Origin: Candidatus Obscuribacterales bacterium
GTDB lineage: Bacteria; Cyanobacteriota; Vampirovibrionia; Obscuribacterales; Obscuribacteraceae
Direction of reading: 5' to 3'
Assembly (NCBI GenBank): GCA_021732085.1
Contig: JAKFVQ010000021.1
Coordinates: 306,055 to 370,054 of the forward strand
DNA length: 64,000 nt
A model generated the notes under the pieces. The model searched no databases, was not told the DNA's origin, and saw nothing but the letters and a program-made list of their open reading frames with translations. Position 1 is the stretch's first letter; each line of letters opens with the position of its first letter. Positions 37,093 to 46,785 of this stretch are shown piece after piece. Position numbers and translations under genes: made by a program.

Positions 37093-38109
37093 TTAAAGCG
37101 CCTCGCGTTCGAATCTTGGACGCTTCCCAGGCACGCGCTTAAATTGCATGGCGTGCTGATTCAAAAGTAGCGATGTCAGCGCCAGCTCGGAATCAGTAAA
37201 AGTATCTGTCGACTTCGCTATCTTAAGTGCGGCGGCTACCCTAAGAGCGGCGGGACTATTCTTGTCGCCGTGCTGTGCCAGGAGTTGCTCTGTGTGCAAG
37301 TACGCCGTTGAAGTGCCGACACAATCGCCCTCGAACTTGGAGACGCTTCCTTTTAGAAGCTCGTATCCCGCTTGTATTTTCAGTTTCGCATCGTCAGTAA
37401 GGTACCAGTTGTTCGCCGCCTGCTCCGTCACTTCTTTCAATTTTGACAATTCCCTATGCGCCTCATCGCTGTTTCCATTTTTTAGAAAGTGAATGATTTT
37501 AGCGCCATGAACTGCGACTTCGGCAGCAGATTCTGTTTCTATATAAACGTCGCCATCGAACCATTTGTCGCGCTCGTCAGCAATCATCTTCTCTGCGATT
37601 TCGATCTTTTCGAGTGCATATTCTGAATCCCCTACCATATCGTAGTGTGCAGCGTAAGCTAAATCCGACGAGATCCTCGTTAAGAAGGACGCGTCTCTGC
37701 CCATTCCCAAAAGTCCGTTTACTTGTTTGCTCGTCCGCAGTTTGTCTGCACTTTTGAGAGCCTCTGAGGCCTCGTCGTGAAGCCCGCGTCCGTCCAGGAT
37801 GGTGGCTTTAATGTACTCAGCCGTCAACGCAGACTGAACGCTGGCTTCGAGTTCGTGCGTGCTTGCAATCTTGCTGTAATTTTCGGTGCTCTTAATCGTG
37901 TCGGCAATGAGCGCGCTGGCGGCTGATTGATTCCCCGACAATTCTTCGTGGATCGCTGCTGCAAGATCGATTGCGGTGCTGATCGGTTCGGAAACGGCAA
38001 AAGGTGCCACCGAGTGTGATATCTCCTCCTGCGCATCTTGCAATACTTGTTTGGCGTTAAAGTTTTGGTCGCATTCCATTTTGATCATCCTTGGCGCAGC
38101 CGTTCGCAT
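37093..38109 (-). CDS. Alpha-helical hypothetical protein
   Basis: The product is about 338 residues, almost entirely helical and acidic, with loose TPR-like periodicity (e.g. IDLAAAIHEELSGNQSAASAL, DSEYALEKIEIAEKMI, AYLHTEQLLAQHG). There is no signal peptide or catalytic motif. Three starts are possible: a TTG at 38142, the ATG chosen with AGGTGGA four bases before it, and an ATG at 38079 with AAGGA at good spacing. No family is recognised. It lies alone, divergent from the second leader/peptidase cluster. Confidence 0.55.
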   Translation of the reverse strand: MRTAAPRMIKMECDQNFNAKQVLQDAQEEISHSVAPFAVSEPISTAIDLAAAIHEELSGNQSAASALIADTIKSTENYSKIASTHELEASVQSALTAEYIKATILDGRGLHDEASEALKSADKLRTSKQVNGLLGMGRDASFLTRISSDLAYAAHYDMVGDSEYALEKIEIAEKMIADERDKWFDGDVYIETESAAEVAVHGAKIIHFLKNGNSDEAHRELSKLKEVTEQAANNWYLTDDAKLKIQAGYELLKGSVSKFEGDCVGTSTAYLHTEQLLAQHGDKNSPAALRVAAALKIAKSTDTFTDSELALTSLLLNQHAMQFKRVPGKRPRFEREAL

Positions 38110-38429
38110 GAGTTCCACCTGGGCAAATCCTAAGACGGACAATATGACGAAGTACTCTCACCGAGATCACATCAAGTTAACGGCAGATTTCTCTAGGTTG
38201 ATTTTGTCAATCTTCACTTGGGCGGAGTTTGAGGCAGCGGACGCGACGGATCGTATGTGAGTTCAAAAGTCGTTCGCGACCTCTGATGTGAGGTCACTTT
38301 CGCGGATTTGATCCCTTATTCGAGACCAGCCGCAACTTTTGGACTCAGATATGAACACGTCCAAAAATGGATGCTCACGGTCCGCATAGACGAGGTCTAT
38401 GGCACCGAATTTCTGCGCGAGCCAAGGGC

Positions 38430-38545
38430 ATTCCTCGGTCGAGGGATGAGTGTAAAATCTCAACGTCTTTGCGCGTTTCGGGACGTCGCCCGTCCGATTT
38501 TATCCAAATCTCCCTTGAGATAGTCGACTAAAGGTGGTAAATTGC
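38430..38545 (+). promoter_or_regulatory. Structured leader element, copy 2
   Basis: The hairpin CATTCCTC-GGTC-GAGGGATG (with one T-G pair) is followed by TGTAAAATCTCAACGTC, a loop in which ACGTC can pair with GACGT, and GATTTTATCC, then the conserved AGTCGACTAAAGGTGGTA. The order and spacing match copy 1. The element ends about 88 nt before the ATG of peptidase paralog 2. Confidence 0.6.
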
Positions 38546-38632
38546 CCCCAATCGTCGGACACGTCGCCACCTCTTGCCATGAGCGACTGTATCTCTGTCC
38601 GTCCAAGCCTGCCTACGCAAGGAAGTGATTCG

Positions 38633-40960
38633 ATGCCGACTAATGTGTCTTGGAAACGAATGCTTTTCGCCACTCTATTTTTGACTGTGGCGGCTACGTT
38701 ATCTCTCTCTGAGGGATGGACGGAAACCTCAGTCAAATCGACTGCGGGATCTGCCAACCAAAATGATTGGTTGCATTTCAATCCGCAAAAGTTTTCGGCT
38801 CCTGAACGCTTGGTTCCTGCTGCGTCGGTCGCTCCAGCGAAGTCTGGCAGCTTCGAGAAAGGCGTCCCTTCGTTCCCGCATGATCCGACGCACACTAATG
38901 TGATTTATGGACGAGGTAAGGACGAGCTTCCGACCGCGATTTATGCGAAGGCATTCGATGTATTAACCATCGGTGGCAAGCTCTTCCAGACGCCAGCTGC
39001 TGGCGAGGTGAAGCAAATCAGCGTCAACGGACAAGCCATCGCGCTCTACGGCACTACCGTCTACACGCCGCTTCCGAATACTGCAATGGTTGCAAATCCG
39101 GTGCAAATCCAACCATTCGATCCGTCGCGAGTCTTCTATAAAGACAAGGATACGTGGCCTGCTGTGATCTACGCTGTGCCTGGCAAGCAAATCACAATCG
39201 CGAATCAAACGTTCGTGGTACCACCTGCGGGGCAAACGCTCGCGCTGATTTTCGACGCGAGCGGGCATTTGAAACAATCCCCGCAATCTTCAGGGGCAAA
39301 GTCGAACCCTGATGCCAACAAAGAATCGAGTAAGTCGGGCGAACAATCCGACAACAAATCTGGAACAGGTTCTTCTAACCAACCAGCCGCTGAAAAAACT
39401 GCTACTGAGAAAGCCGCGACTGAAAAAGCGGCTTCTGAGAAGGCCGCTGCCGAGAAGGCTGCTGCGGAGAAAGCCGTAGAAAAAGCGGTTTTGGAAAAAG
39501 CTGCTGCCGAGAAAGCTGCCGCTGAAAGGGCGGCTTCCGAAAAAGCGGCGGCGGAGAAAGCTGCTGCCGCCAAGCTCGCTGCTGAGAAGGCTGCAGCGGA
39601 AAAGGCAGCCTCTGAAAAGGCTGCTGCCGAAAGAGCTGCCGCGGAGAAGGCTGCGGCCGAGCGTGCTGCTGCAGAGAAAGCTGCGCTGGAAAGAGCTGCC
39701 GCTGAGAAAGCGGCTGCCGAGAAAGCTGCGGCTGAGCAGGCCGCTGCCGAAGCTGCCGCGTCTGCTGCCCGTGCTGCTGCTGAAAAAGCTGCAGCTGACA
39801 AGGCCGCTGCCGATAAAGCCGCTGCCGACAAAGCCGCCGCAGACCAAGCTGCTGCAGACAAAGCTGCAGCTGACAAGGCCGCTGCTGACAAGTCCGCTGC
39901 TGACAAGGCCGCTGCTGAGGAAGAACTGCGAAAGAAGGTATCTCCTGCGGATCTAAACGGGGTTTGGAGCCTGACTAACCTGGCAACCACGCATTCTTCG
40001 CGAGTGCGAATTGCAAATTCAGGCTCCGCGATTGAAGCTACGATTGCCGATCAAGGCAACGGTTACATCCCCGTCGGACAAATGCGTTTCAAGGGCAACT
40101 ATGTGTCAAATCCATTCCCAGGGACAACACAGAGATCCTATCCAAACTTTTCAAATCCATATATGGAGTCCGCTGTAATCACAGTTATCGACCGCGATTA
40201 CATAACCGTTGTCGGTGCAACGGGTGACCTTTTAGTTATCCGCGATACCTTGCCGCCGGACCCAAGCGCGACGCCGTCTCCGCAGCCTACTGATCCGAGT
40301 AAAACGAAACCACCTACTCCGACAAGTCCTGTGCCGGAGAAACTGAAGCCAACGGTAAAGGATTCGATCATCGATGGAAAAAAATACACTCCATCGCCGG
40401 AGTTCGTCAAAAAGGTCGAAGATTTTATTGCTGGCTTATCGAAGGCCGTACAAGATTGGCTGATCAAGAATGGATTTAAATTCGTTGCTGAGGTCTATTC
40501 AACGACGCTGCCGCAGGCATTTGCTAATACTGACGGCAAAACGATTTCCATCCAAGAATATGAAAAAGTGCCACCAGATGCGAAGAATGGCAAGCCAGGC
40601 GGTTTCGTGAACATGAATCCGACTATTGATTCGCAATTGTATTCCCAGGGTCGACATGAGATTGGTCATGCTATGGGTGCAACTAGTAATGTGGATGGCG
40701 ACCAGGGATTCAAGGATGCCTACGCTGCTGACACAAAGAACATGAGTAAGGAAAATCAGTTACTCTTAGCGAGGTACACCGACGGCCACGGAGACGGGCG
40801 TTCGCCATTTACGAACCCCTCGACCGGAGGCAATGAAACCATGGCTCAACTTATTGGCTACGAAGTCGGTGCTCGCAATCAAATGAGTATGGATGTTGCA
40901 AAAGCGATGCCTCAAACGGCTGCTTACATTCATAGTCACATTTCGAGCATAATGAAGTGA
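38633..40960 (+). CDS. Secreted HEIGH zinc metallopeptidase with Ala-rich repeat linker, paralog 2
   Basis: The product is about 775 residues from an ATG with AAGGAAG seven bases upstream; the frame is open 33 codons further but the signal peptide ([20 protein letters not shown]) starts here. The domain order matches paralog 1: the conserved N-terminal domain, an Ala-rich [12 protein letters not shown] linker (about 255-430) that is longer and more varied, the second shared domain (NGVWSLTN...[17 protein letters not shown]), a Pro/Thr-rich joint and a zinc-peptidase tail with HEIGHAMG (first His about 675) and [12 protein letters not shown] as possible third-ligand helix. The stop overlaps the next TPR gene. 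The peptidase tails are much more diverged than the N-terminal domains, suggesting different targets. Confidence 0.7.
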   Translation: MPTNVSWKRMLFATLFLTVAATLSLSEGWTETSVKSTAGSANQNDWLHFNPQKFSAPERLVPAASVAPAKSGSFEKGVPSFPHDPTHTNVIYGRGKDELPTAIYAKAFDVLTIGGKLFQTPAAGEVKQISVNGQAIALYGTTVYTPLPNTAMVANPVQIQPFDPSRVFYKDKDTWPAVIYAVPGKQITIANQTFVVPPAGQTLALIFDASGHLKQSPQSSGAKSNPDANKESSKSGEQSDNKSGTGSSNQPAAEKTATEKAATEKAASEKAAAEKAAAEKAVEKAVLEKAAAEKAAAERAASEKAAAEKAAAAKLAAEKAAAEKAASEKAAAERAAAEKAAAERAAAEKAALERAAAEKAAAEKAAAEQAAAEAAASAARAAAEKAAADKAAADKAAADKAAADQAAADKAAADKAAADKSAADKAAAEEELRKKVSPADLNGVWSLTNLATTHSSRVRIANSGSAIEATIADQGNGYIPVGQMRFKGNYVSNPFPGTTQRSYPNFSNPYMESAVITVIDRDYITVVGATGDLLVIRDTLPPDPSATPSPQPTDPSKTKPPTPTSPVPEKLKPTVKDSIIDGKKYTPSPEFVKKVEDFIAGLSKAVQDWLIKNGFKFVAEVYSTTLPQAFANTDGKTISIQEYEKVPPDAKNGKPGGFVNMNPTIDSQLYSQGRHEIGHAMGATSNVDGDQGFKDAYAADTKNMSKENQLLLARYTDGHGDGRSPFTNPSTGGNETMAQLIGYEVGARNQMSMDVAKAMPQTAAYIHSHISSIMK
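39395..39925 (+). repeat. Ala/Glu/Lys codon repeat region
   Basis: About 35 five-residue units of [10 protein letters not shown] and AADKA type lie in frame in peptidase paralog 2. At the DNA level they are more diverged than the AAADK repeat of paralog 1, so this array appears older. Confidence 0.85.
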
Positions 40961-41568
40961 TGGGGTTCTTTCCGTTTATGAACGATAGATTTAAGATAGT
41001 TACGTTGCTTCTCTCGGGCGCCTTTCTTTGTGGCATCCAGAACTCGTGGGCTGACCTGATTTATGCAAAGGATGACTACCGAACTGGAGCCATGGTGGCA
41101 CTTCGGAATGGAAGAGACCAGGAAGCGCTATCATTGATGAATAAGGCTATTGAGCAAACTCCAGATGATCCCATTCTCTACCTAAATCGAACAACTTGTT
41201 TTCTTAGGACCAATAATCCGAAGATGGCTTTAGCCGATATCGAGAAAGCCTTTTCATTGAAAAAAGACAAAGTTTTTCCTGCACCAGTCGAGACCTTCTT
41301 TTACTTGAATCGCGGCTCGGTGTTTGTAGAGTTGAAACGCACGAAAGAAGCTCTCGCTGATATGAAACGAGCGGTCGAAATTTATCCATCAAATGAAGGT
41401 GCGCAGTGGCAACTTGGAAAACTCTATGATAAACAAGGCGATCCGAAACTGGCTTTACAGCATCTCAAGGTCGCTCAAAAAATTTATCGAAGCGAGAAAC
41501 TTCCGAGCGATTTGATCGACAAAGAGATCAAACTATTAGAGAGTAAAACGAAAGGTTCGAAGAAGTAA
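40960..41568 (+). CDS. Secreted TPR protein following peptidase paralog 2 (first of two)
   Basis: The product is about 202 residues, with a signal peptide (FKIVTLLLSGAFLCGIQNSWA) and TPR units (EALSLMNKAIEQTPDDPILY, MALADIEKAFSLKKDKVF, ALADMKRAVEIYPSNEGAQW). The ATG overlaps the peptidase stop (TGATG), suggesting coupled translation; an ATG six codons later is the alternative. It is a close paralog of the next gene, sharing DLIYAKDDYRTGAM at the mature N-terminus. Confidence 0.7.
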   Translation: MGFFPFMNDRFKIVTLLLSGAFLCGIQNSWADLIYAKDDYRTGAMVALRNGRDQEALSLMNKAIEQTPDDPILYLNRTTCFLRTNNPKMALADIEKAFSLKKDKVFPAPVETFFYLNRGSVFVELKRTKEALADMKRAVEIYPSNEGAQWQLGKLYDKQGDPKLALQHLKVAQKIYRSEKLPSDLIDKEIKLLESKTKGSKK

Positions 41569-41570
41569 GT

Positions 41571-42167
41571 ATGTTATCTAATCGACTGGTACTCATTTCA
41601 GCCACTGTGAGCATCTGCGCATTCCTCTGCAGCCTGTCTGCGTCTGCGGATCTCATTTACGCCAAGGATGACTACCGAACTGGCGCAATGATGGCGCTAG
41701 GACAAGGTAAGAATAAGGAAGCGCTCGCGTTAATGACAAAAGCGATTGCGAAAACGCCTAACGATCCCGAGCTCTATGTATACAGAAGCGATTGCTATCT
41801 CAGGGTAAACAATCCGCAGAAGGCGCTTGCAGATATTCAGAAAGCGTTTGCGCTGAAGAAAGACCGAACATTTTTTCCGCCAGTTGAATCCACGTTTTAT
41901 TTAAATCGAGGATATGTCGAAGTCGCTCTCAAGCGCGATGCCGATGCGCTTTCCGATTTCAAAAAAGCGGTGGAAATTTTCGGTGCACAGGAAGGTGCCC
42001 ATAGTGAGCTGGCTAAGTTATACGAGAAAAAAGGACAACTCTCCTTGGCGCTGCAGCAATTGGAAAGCGTAAGAGGAATTCAAAAAAGCGAGAAAAGATC
42101 TACTGCGGTGGTGCATAAAGATATCGCGCGTTTGAAAGCGAGAGTTTTGAAGAGCACGAAGAAATAG
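41571..42167 (+). CDS. Secreted TPR protein following peptidase paralog 2 (second of two)
   Basis: The 198-residue product starts two bases after the stop of the previous gene. A signal peptide (VLISATVSICAFLCSLSASA) is followed by DLIYAKDDYRTGAM and TPR units (EALALMTKAIAKTPNDPELY, ALADIQKAFALKKDR, ALSDFKKAVEIFGAQEGAH). It is clearly a tandem duplicate of the gene before it, which has the same length and domain order. The duplicated pair may serve the adjacent secreted peptidase. Confidence 0.75.
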   Translation: MLSNRLVLISATVSICAFLCSLSASADLIYAKDDYRTGAMMALGQGKNKEALALMTKAIAKTPNDPELYVYRSDCYLRVNNPQKALADIQKAFALKKDRTFFPPVESTFYLNRGYVEVALKRDADALSDFKKAVEIFGAQEGAHSELAKLYEKKGQLSLALQQLESVRGIQKSEKRSTAVVHKDIARLKARVLKSTKK

Positions 42168-42209
42168 TTGCGGTCTGTTATTGCTCAAACGGCCTTCGCG
42201 GTTGACCTC

Positions 42210-42317
42210 CCTCATCTGCGGATGAGTCTAAAATCTCAACGAAATTGGACCTCTCGGGGATCGCGTCGACGAGATTTTATCGAACCTTGCTTGCGATAGT
42301 CGAATAAGGGTGGTAGT
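42210..42317 (+). promoter_or_regulatory. Structured leader element, copy 3 (orphaned)
   Basis: The hairpin CTCATC-TGCG-GATGAG is followed by TCTAAAATCTCAACGAA, a loop, CGAGATTTTATCGAACC and the tail GATAGTCGAATAAGGGTGGTAG. It is closest to copy 1. Unlike the other two it runs straight into a remnant of the peptidase coding sequence, so its own gene is lost. Confidence 0.6.
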
Positions 42318-42433
42318 AATCCAAAAAAGTTCACTTCTCCTGAACGACTAATTCCCGCTGCATCAGTTGCGCCGGCAAAATCTGGCAGCTTTGAAAAAAC
42401 GCCTTCCTTTCCACGCGACCCGACTCTTGCAAA
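42318..42433 (+). pseudogene. Remnant of a third HEIGH-peptidase paralog
   Basis: These 116 nt align closely with the segment of peptidase paralog 1 that begins at its NPQKF codons, through [17 protein letters not shown] and the PSFP region, ending at GCAAA. The signal peptide region is missing (the leader is fused to codon 47 or so) and everything after is gone. Homology stops 22 nt before the end of the zinc-ribbon gene on the opposite strand. Confidence 0.8.
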
Positions 42434-42454
42434 CTGGAGACCATAGGTTGCCTA

Positions 42455-43492
42455 CTAAGGAGATATATTCTTCTTTTCCCGATCCAACCGCTTTTGATAA
42501 ACTGCGTCATCGTCTTCCCGCTGCAAAGCCTGTTCATGTGCTTGCCTTCTTTCCACTTTTTTACGACCTTTGTCAGTCTTATGAGAATTCTCAGCCCTCA
42601 GTTCGTAATTGCAAATCTTGCAGCCGTTCGTTCCATATACTCTCTTGGACCGCACCATATCTGAGATTGGTCTAGCGAATTCATGTCCAGCCGAGCATTG
42701 CCACCAATATTTTTTCTTACTGGATCCCACGGAAACCTGATCGGCTTTAACATCGCCATTGAGCGTTTTATGCCAGTATTGAGCAACCAATGGTTCGAGA
42801 TACTCGAGATTGTTATCTATACTTATTTTTTTGTTTGAGCAAAACGGGCAACCACGCTTCCCCAAAGCTCTGTTGCATACTTGAGCTCGCCAAACGTGGT
42901 GCTCTGAGGAGCGGCACTGCCACCATACTTTTTTGTTACTACCTGGGCTAACATTTGCGGCCGTCAACGTGCGGTTCATTTTGCGATGCCATTCTTTAGC
43001 TAACTCTGGCTCCAATACCAAGAGCGAATTTTCTAGAGCGACTTTCCTGTTACTGCACCAAGGGCAACCTGTGCCCGCGTTAGTTCTGTCACATATTGCA
43101 CTCAGCCATTCATGTGTGCCTCCACTTGAGCATTGCCACCATACTTTACGATTCGATTTTGTGGTGACTTCGCTAGGCAGAAGTGTGCCATTTTTTTCTG
43201 GATGCCACTGTTTAGCGATGTTTGGATGCGTTGCTGCAAGCGAATTTGTTTTAGGGTCTACTTTGTGACCTGAGCAATAGGGGCAACCGTGTCCTCTTAT
43301 GGCGCGTTTTGCCGGGGTGGTTTGATAAGAGTGATTTGGACTCTTGGGGCATTGCCACCAATACTTTTTTCCGCTCCCAGCTGACACTTCTGATGCGTTT
43401 AGCCCACCATTTTTTTTCAGAAGCCATTCCTTAGCAATCTCGGGATGAGATTCAGTGAGCGGGATTGGAATTTTGCTCCGGTCTGTTTTCAT
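42455..43492 (-). CDS. Multi-zinc-ribbon protein (DUF4379-like), four repeats
   Basis: The 345-residue product consists of about four repeats of roughly 68 residues, each with AKEWH, an NGxLxxxxV turn, a WWQC half-site, a HxW step and a CPxCS half-site. This is the treble-clef 'probable zinc-ribbon' family, and four Cys per unit would bind one zinc each. A Lys/Arg-rich tail of 50 residues follows. The function of the family is not established; nucleic-acid binding is an inference. It lies 94 nt downstream of a five-repeat paralog on the same strand, next to the peptidase remnant. The ribosome site is weak. Confidence 0.8.
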   Translation of the reverse strand: MKTDRSKIPIPLTESHPEIAKEWLLKKNGGLNASEVSAGSGKKYWWQCPKSPNHSYQTTPAKRAIRGHGCPYCSGHKVDPKTNSLAATHPNIAKQWHPEKNGTLLPSEVTTKSNRKVWWQCSSGGTHEWLSAICDRTNAGTGCPWCSNRKVALENSLLVLEPELAKEWHRKMNRTLTAANVSPGSNKKVWWQCRSSEHHVWRAQVCNRALGKRGCPFCSNKKISIDNNLEYLEPLVAQYWHKTLNGDVKADQVSVGSSKKKYWWQCSAGHEFARPISDMVRSKRVYGTNGCKICNYELRAENSHKTDKGRKKVERRQAHEQALQREDDDAVYQKRLDREKKNISP

Positions 43493-43586
43493 TAAACTAG
43501 TTTACCAAGCGAGCTTTTTGACCCTCAGGCGGAGCAGCCTTTTGTAAGATAATTTCCAGCCTCATTTAGTCAGACTCGCTCCGCAA

Positions 43587-44816
43587 TTAATACCCAAATG
43601 GAGAGCGCTTTCTCGCTCGCTTCGGAGAAGATTCGATAAATTCAACGTGCTCCCTCTTTTGGAGTTGTCCTGCGCCTAACGGTGATTCGTCGGCATAGCA
43701 GTAGGGACATCCGGTGGTCATGCGATCCTCTCGTGCTGTCACAACGTCCTTAACGGTTGCTTGCCAAACATGATTCGCCTTCTTGAAACAGCGCCACCAA
43801 ACCTTCTTTTTGCTTCCGAAACTTACTTGAGTGGGTTTAAGAGCGCCGTTCCTGGTCGGATGCCATTGATTTGCAACGAGTGGGTGCGTCGCTCGAAGAC
43901 AAGTATCAACTGCTACTTTTCTACCGGTGCAGTATGGACATCCGACGGACATGGACGTTCTCACCGAAACTGCCTGCAACCAAGTGTGGTGCTCCGAATT
44001 TGGACAAAGCCAGTAAAATTTTTCATGTGTTCCGGCTAGCACATCACGAGCTTTCGTTTTCCCATTCTTAGTGGGGTGCCATTCAGCAGCTATTTCTGGA
44101 TATTTTGCGGCAAGTGAATTCTCGATGCTTAGTTTTCGTCCTGCACAGGACGGGCATCCTGATCTTAGACCAATTCGAGAATGGGCAGCCGTCTGCCACT
44201 CATGATCTTTATTCTCCGAGCAAATCCACCAAACTCTCTTTTGGGATCCAGGGGTAATATCATTGAGCGTCAACTTTCCGTTCTTTTTGGGATGCCACTC
44301 CTTAACTAGCTCGGGATGCGAAGAAGCTATCGAGTTCGTGTCATCAACTTTTCTGCCGGCGCAATAAGGGCAGCCTTTTCCTTTCGAGGTCCTATTTACG
44401 ACCATCGCTTCCCACTCATGTTCCGGATGCTTCTTGCACTGCCACCAGACTTTCCGTGTAGTCCCTGCAAGAATATCTGTGGGTTTTAATTCACCGTTTA
44501 GTTGCGCATGCCATTCCTTGGATAATTCAGGAAAGCAATATGCCAAACTCGCCTCTGGTCGCAAACGCCTATTAGTGCAGTAGGGACAACTTGCACCCCT
44601 TGCTCTTGCTGATGCTAAAGCTTGCCACTCGTGATTGGGATCTGTTGGGCAACGCCACCACAATTTCTCATTTGGCCGACTTCTAGTAATTTCGGAAGCC
44701 TTTAGCAAACCGTTTTTTGTCGGATGAAACTGAGAGGCAAGTTCAGGGTTCGTCACCGTCAGCGGTGGGAGAGTCTTAATGAATGGCATAACGTCTTTGC
44801 TCTTGGAAACTGACAC
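43587..44816 (-). CDS. Multi-zinc-ribbon protein (DUF4379-like), five repeats
   Basis: The 409-residue product has about five repeats of the same WWxC...CPYC type as its downstream neighbour (CPYCTNRR, CPYCAGRK, CPSCAGRK, CPYCTGRK, CPYCYADE). It begins PPLTVTNPELASQFHPTKNG and ends in a basic tail (ESSPKRARKRS). The GTG start is uncertain; an ATG at 44789 begins nine codons later. The two genes are tandem paralogs that differ in repeat number. Such arrays occur in accessory regions and sometimes beside or fused to Vsr/HNH-like endonucleases; no nuclease is fused here. Confidence 0.8.
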   Translation of the reverse strand: MSVSKSKDVMPFIKTLPPLTVTNPELASQFHPTKNGLLKASEITRSRPNEKLWWRCPTDPNHEWQALASARARGASCPYCTNRRLRPEASLAYCFPELSKEWHAQLNGELKPTDILAGTTRKVWWQCKKHPEHEWEAMVVNRTSKGKGCPYCAGRKVDDTNSIASSHPELVKEWHPKKNGKLTLNDITPGSQKRVWWICSENKDHEWQTAAHSRIGLRSGCPSCAGRKLSIENSLAAKYPEIAAEWHPTKNGKTKARDVLAGTHEKFYWLCPNSEHHTWLQAVSVRTSMSVGCPYCTGRKVAVDTCLRATHPLVANQWHPTRNGALKPTQVSFGSKKKVWWRCFKKANHVWQATVKDVVTAREDRMTTGCPYCYADESPLGAGQLQKREHVEFIESSPKRARKRSPFGY

Positions 44817-45437
44817 CCGTTAGTTGTAAGATATACAGAGTAGACTTTTTGAGTATAAGATTTCTTGGTTTTAGCTAATTTTTCAGAGAGCTTATTACGT
44901 CGCCCAGCCGGAGGACAAATGTCCTTGCGTGGTTGTGCATCCGATGAGAACTTGTTTAGCCAGCAATGAGTACGACATCGTCGCCCACTCCGTCGTTCAT
45001 TTGACTGGAAGTGATTGATAAGCTGATTCGCAAGCTGCTTGGTGATCCGGAAAAAACTACTATGTATTGAGTTTTCTGTGAGTTCAATAACTATCAACGT
45101 TTTGCACGTGCAAGAAACTTTTCCAAGTGTTTGTCCAACGAAGTTCTCATCCCTTTATTCAAGAGTAGTTCAGCCTTCGAATCGTTCCACGCCTTACTGA
45201 CCTAATCCAATGTTTCGCGCACCGTATTCAATACCAGGCGATCTGACGCGTGCGCGTTTTGAGCAACTTTGCAAAATGGCTTACATCTTGTATCTGGCAT
45301 GTGTGGTGTTGACAAGCTTCTTATCAGATATTTATGATAATCGTGGCGAGCGCTTTTGCCCGGAAAGAAGTCAGAGCTTGAGCTCCTCAGCCTGTTATAC
45401 AAAACATCCTGAATCTTCGGATCGCTTTGCGAAATAC
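44817..45437. other. Intergenic region, no supported gene
   Basis: About 620 nt without a convincing frame. The short frames here lack both a ribosome binding site and domain-like composition. It may contain decayed sequence left by the accessory insertion that brought the zinc-ribbon genes. Confidence 0.4.
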
Positions 45438-46556
45438 TTAGGAGCAGCCCTTGACCAATACCTTCTTCCGCGATTTCGTGCTTGCAAGCTCCTTGGGATT
45501 CAATTCCTGCAGCCCCTCCCAATATGGGCTCTTGCTCAATCGCTCTTTAAATTCTTGCAAATACTGCGCTTTCGTTCTCTCCGTCGGATCGAGTGTCCCT
45601 GGCATTTTCATTTTTTGCTCGGCCCGTAACGGCCACACTTGATCCAATAACTTCCATGCTAAGTCAGCATTTCCCGTGTACACAAGGTTGAGCATCTCGA
45701 CGGTGAGGAAAGGAATGAAGTCCGCGCTGGTCTGTCCATCTTTTGATCCCTCAGCATAGATTTTCTTTCCTTCTGCTACCTTCTTTTTGAGATAGTTTGG
45801 AGAAACCTTCAAACCCTTCATGAGATCGGTTGCGAGGAAAAGCTTATTATTCTTGATTCGCTGAATAACTCGCGGCTTTGCCGCGTTGGCGTAACCGCAG
45901 TAGAAATCGTTGAATGTGGAGTCCGCCGCCAGGACTTCAAACAAGCCATCGCCGTCTACGTCCTTGAAATATACGGGATTATCTTCTCCTTCAACTGTCA
46001 TTACTTTCTTGAATTTGGACCCGAGGGAATAAATAGTCGCTTTGTAGCCGTAGTGTCCTTCGGGCTGGTATCCAACGATGAGGTCAGGCACACCGTCGCC
46101 GGTGACATCGGTGCCCGGTGCTAATCTGCCTGGGACGGGCTTATTTTCCTTCCATAAGCTGACACCAAATACGGTTTCAGACCAGTCGAAGGGATCCGAT
46201 TTGGCAAAGCGTGCCGACTTTAGATCCATTTGATTTATTGCTTTCGTTGTCGCGAACGGCAAAACGATACCAAACTGGCGGTCCCAGCCGTCCTGTTCGC
46301 ATTTGTCACTTGCGAGAACTTTTCCGCTCTTAGTGATTTTATAGGAGCGCACATGATATGTCGGAGTCAGTCCTGGTACAAACTTGTAGCCGGCAACCGC
46401 AAGTGGCTTCTTGAATTCCGCGAGAAAGCCTTGATCGTGAGAGTAAACTTTCGATTTGCTCTGTCCTGTCCCTGCAGGCTGCTCCGACGCTGCCAAGGTC
46501 GATGCTTGGGAAAGCAATGCAATTAACGATATAAAGAGGAAAGCGTTGGATTTCAT
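45438..46556 (-). CDS. Secreted FG-GAP/VCBS-like repeat protein
   Basis: The 372-residue product has a signal peptide (AFLFISLIALLSQASTLA). The middle holds two FG-GAP-type Asp-rich loops, DVTGDGVPDLIVGY near 150 and DVDGDGLFEVLAAD near 200, which usually bind calcium in beta-propeller blades. The helical C-terminus ends in basic residues. AGGAAAA precedes the ATG. A secreted or envelope binding protein is likely; no enzyme motif is visible. It stands alone. Confidence 0.65.
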   Translation of the reverse strand: MKSNAFLFISLIALLSQASTLAASEQPAGTGQSKSKVYSHDQGFLAEFKKPLAVAGYKFVPGLTPTYHVRSYKITKSGKVLASDKCEQDGWDRQFGIVLPFATTKAINQMDLKSARFAKSDPFDWSETVFGVSLWKENKPVPGRLAPGTDVTGDGVPDLIVGYQPEGHYGYKATIYSLGSKFKKVMTVEGEDNPVYFKDVDGDGLFEVLAADSTFNDFYCGYANAAKPRVIQRIKNNKLFLATDLMKGLKVSPNYLKKKVAEGKKIYAEGSKDGQTSADFIPFLTVEMLNLVYTGNADLAWKLLDQVWPLRAEQKMKMPGTLDPTERTKAQYLQEFKERLSKSPYWEGLQELNPKELASTKSRKKVLVKGCS

Positions 46557-46785
46557 GAGCCTATTTTCCTGAGCGACTGGGTGATTGATTTTATTCTATG
46601 TTCAAAAGGCAAAGATGACTTTTCCCAGGCGTTAGGACGAAGTTAAATCCGCTTATAGATTGTGCTGTAGCTATGCTTGCCCACCTTAAATGATCCGCCG
46701 CGCATTGCCCTGCTGTATTCCCCTGGCTTGACCTTGCTAGAATAGGCGGACACTTTGCCCTTCCTTCCGATTGACGGGAGTTTCA

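Noticed and set aside
39205..39990. Minus-strand 261-codon frame rich in Ala and Ser
   Set aside because: It is the mirror of the Ala/Lys repeat in peptidase paralog 2 and has no domain of its own.
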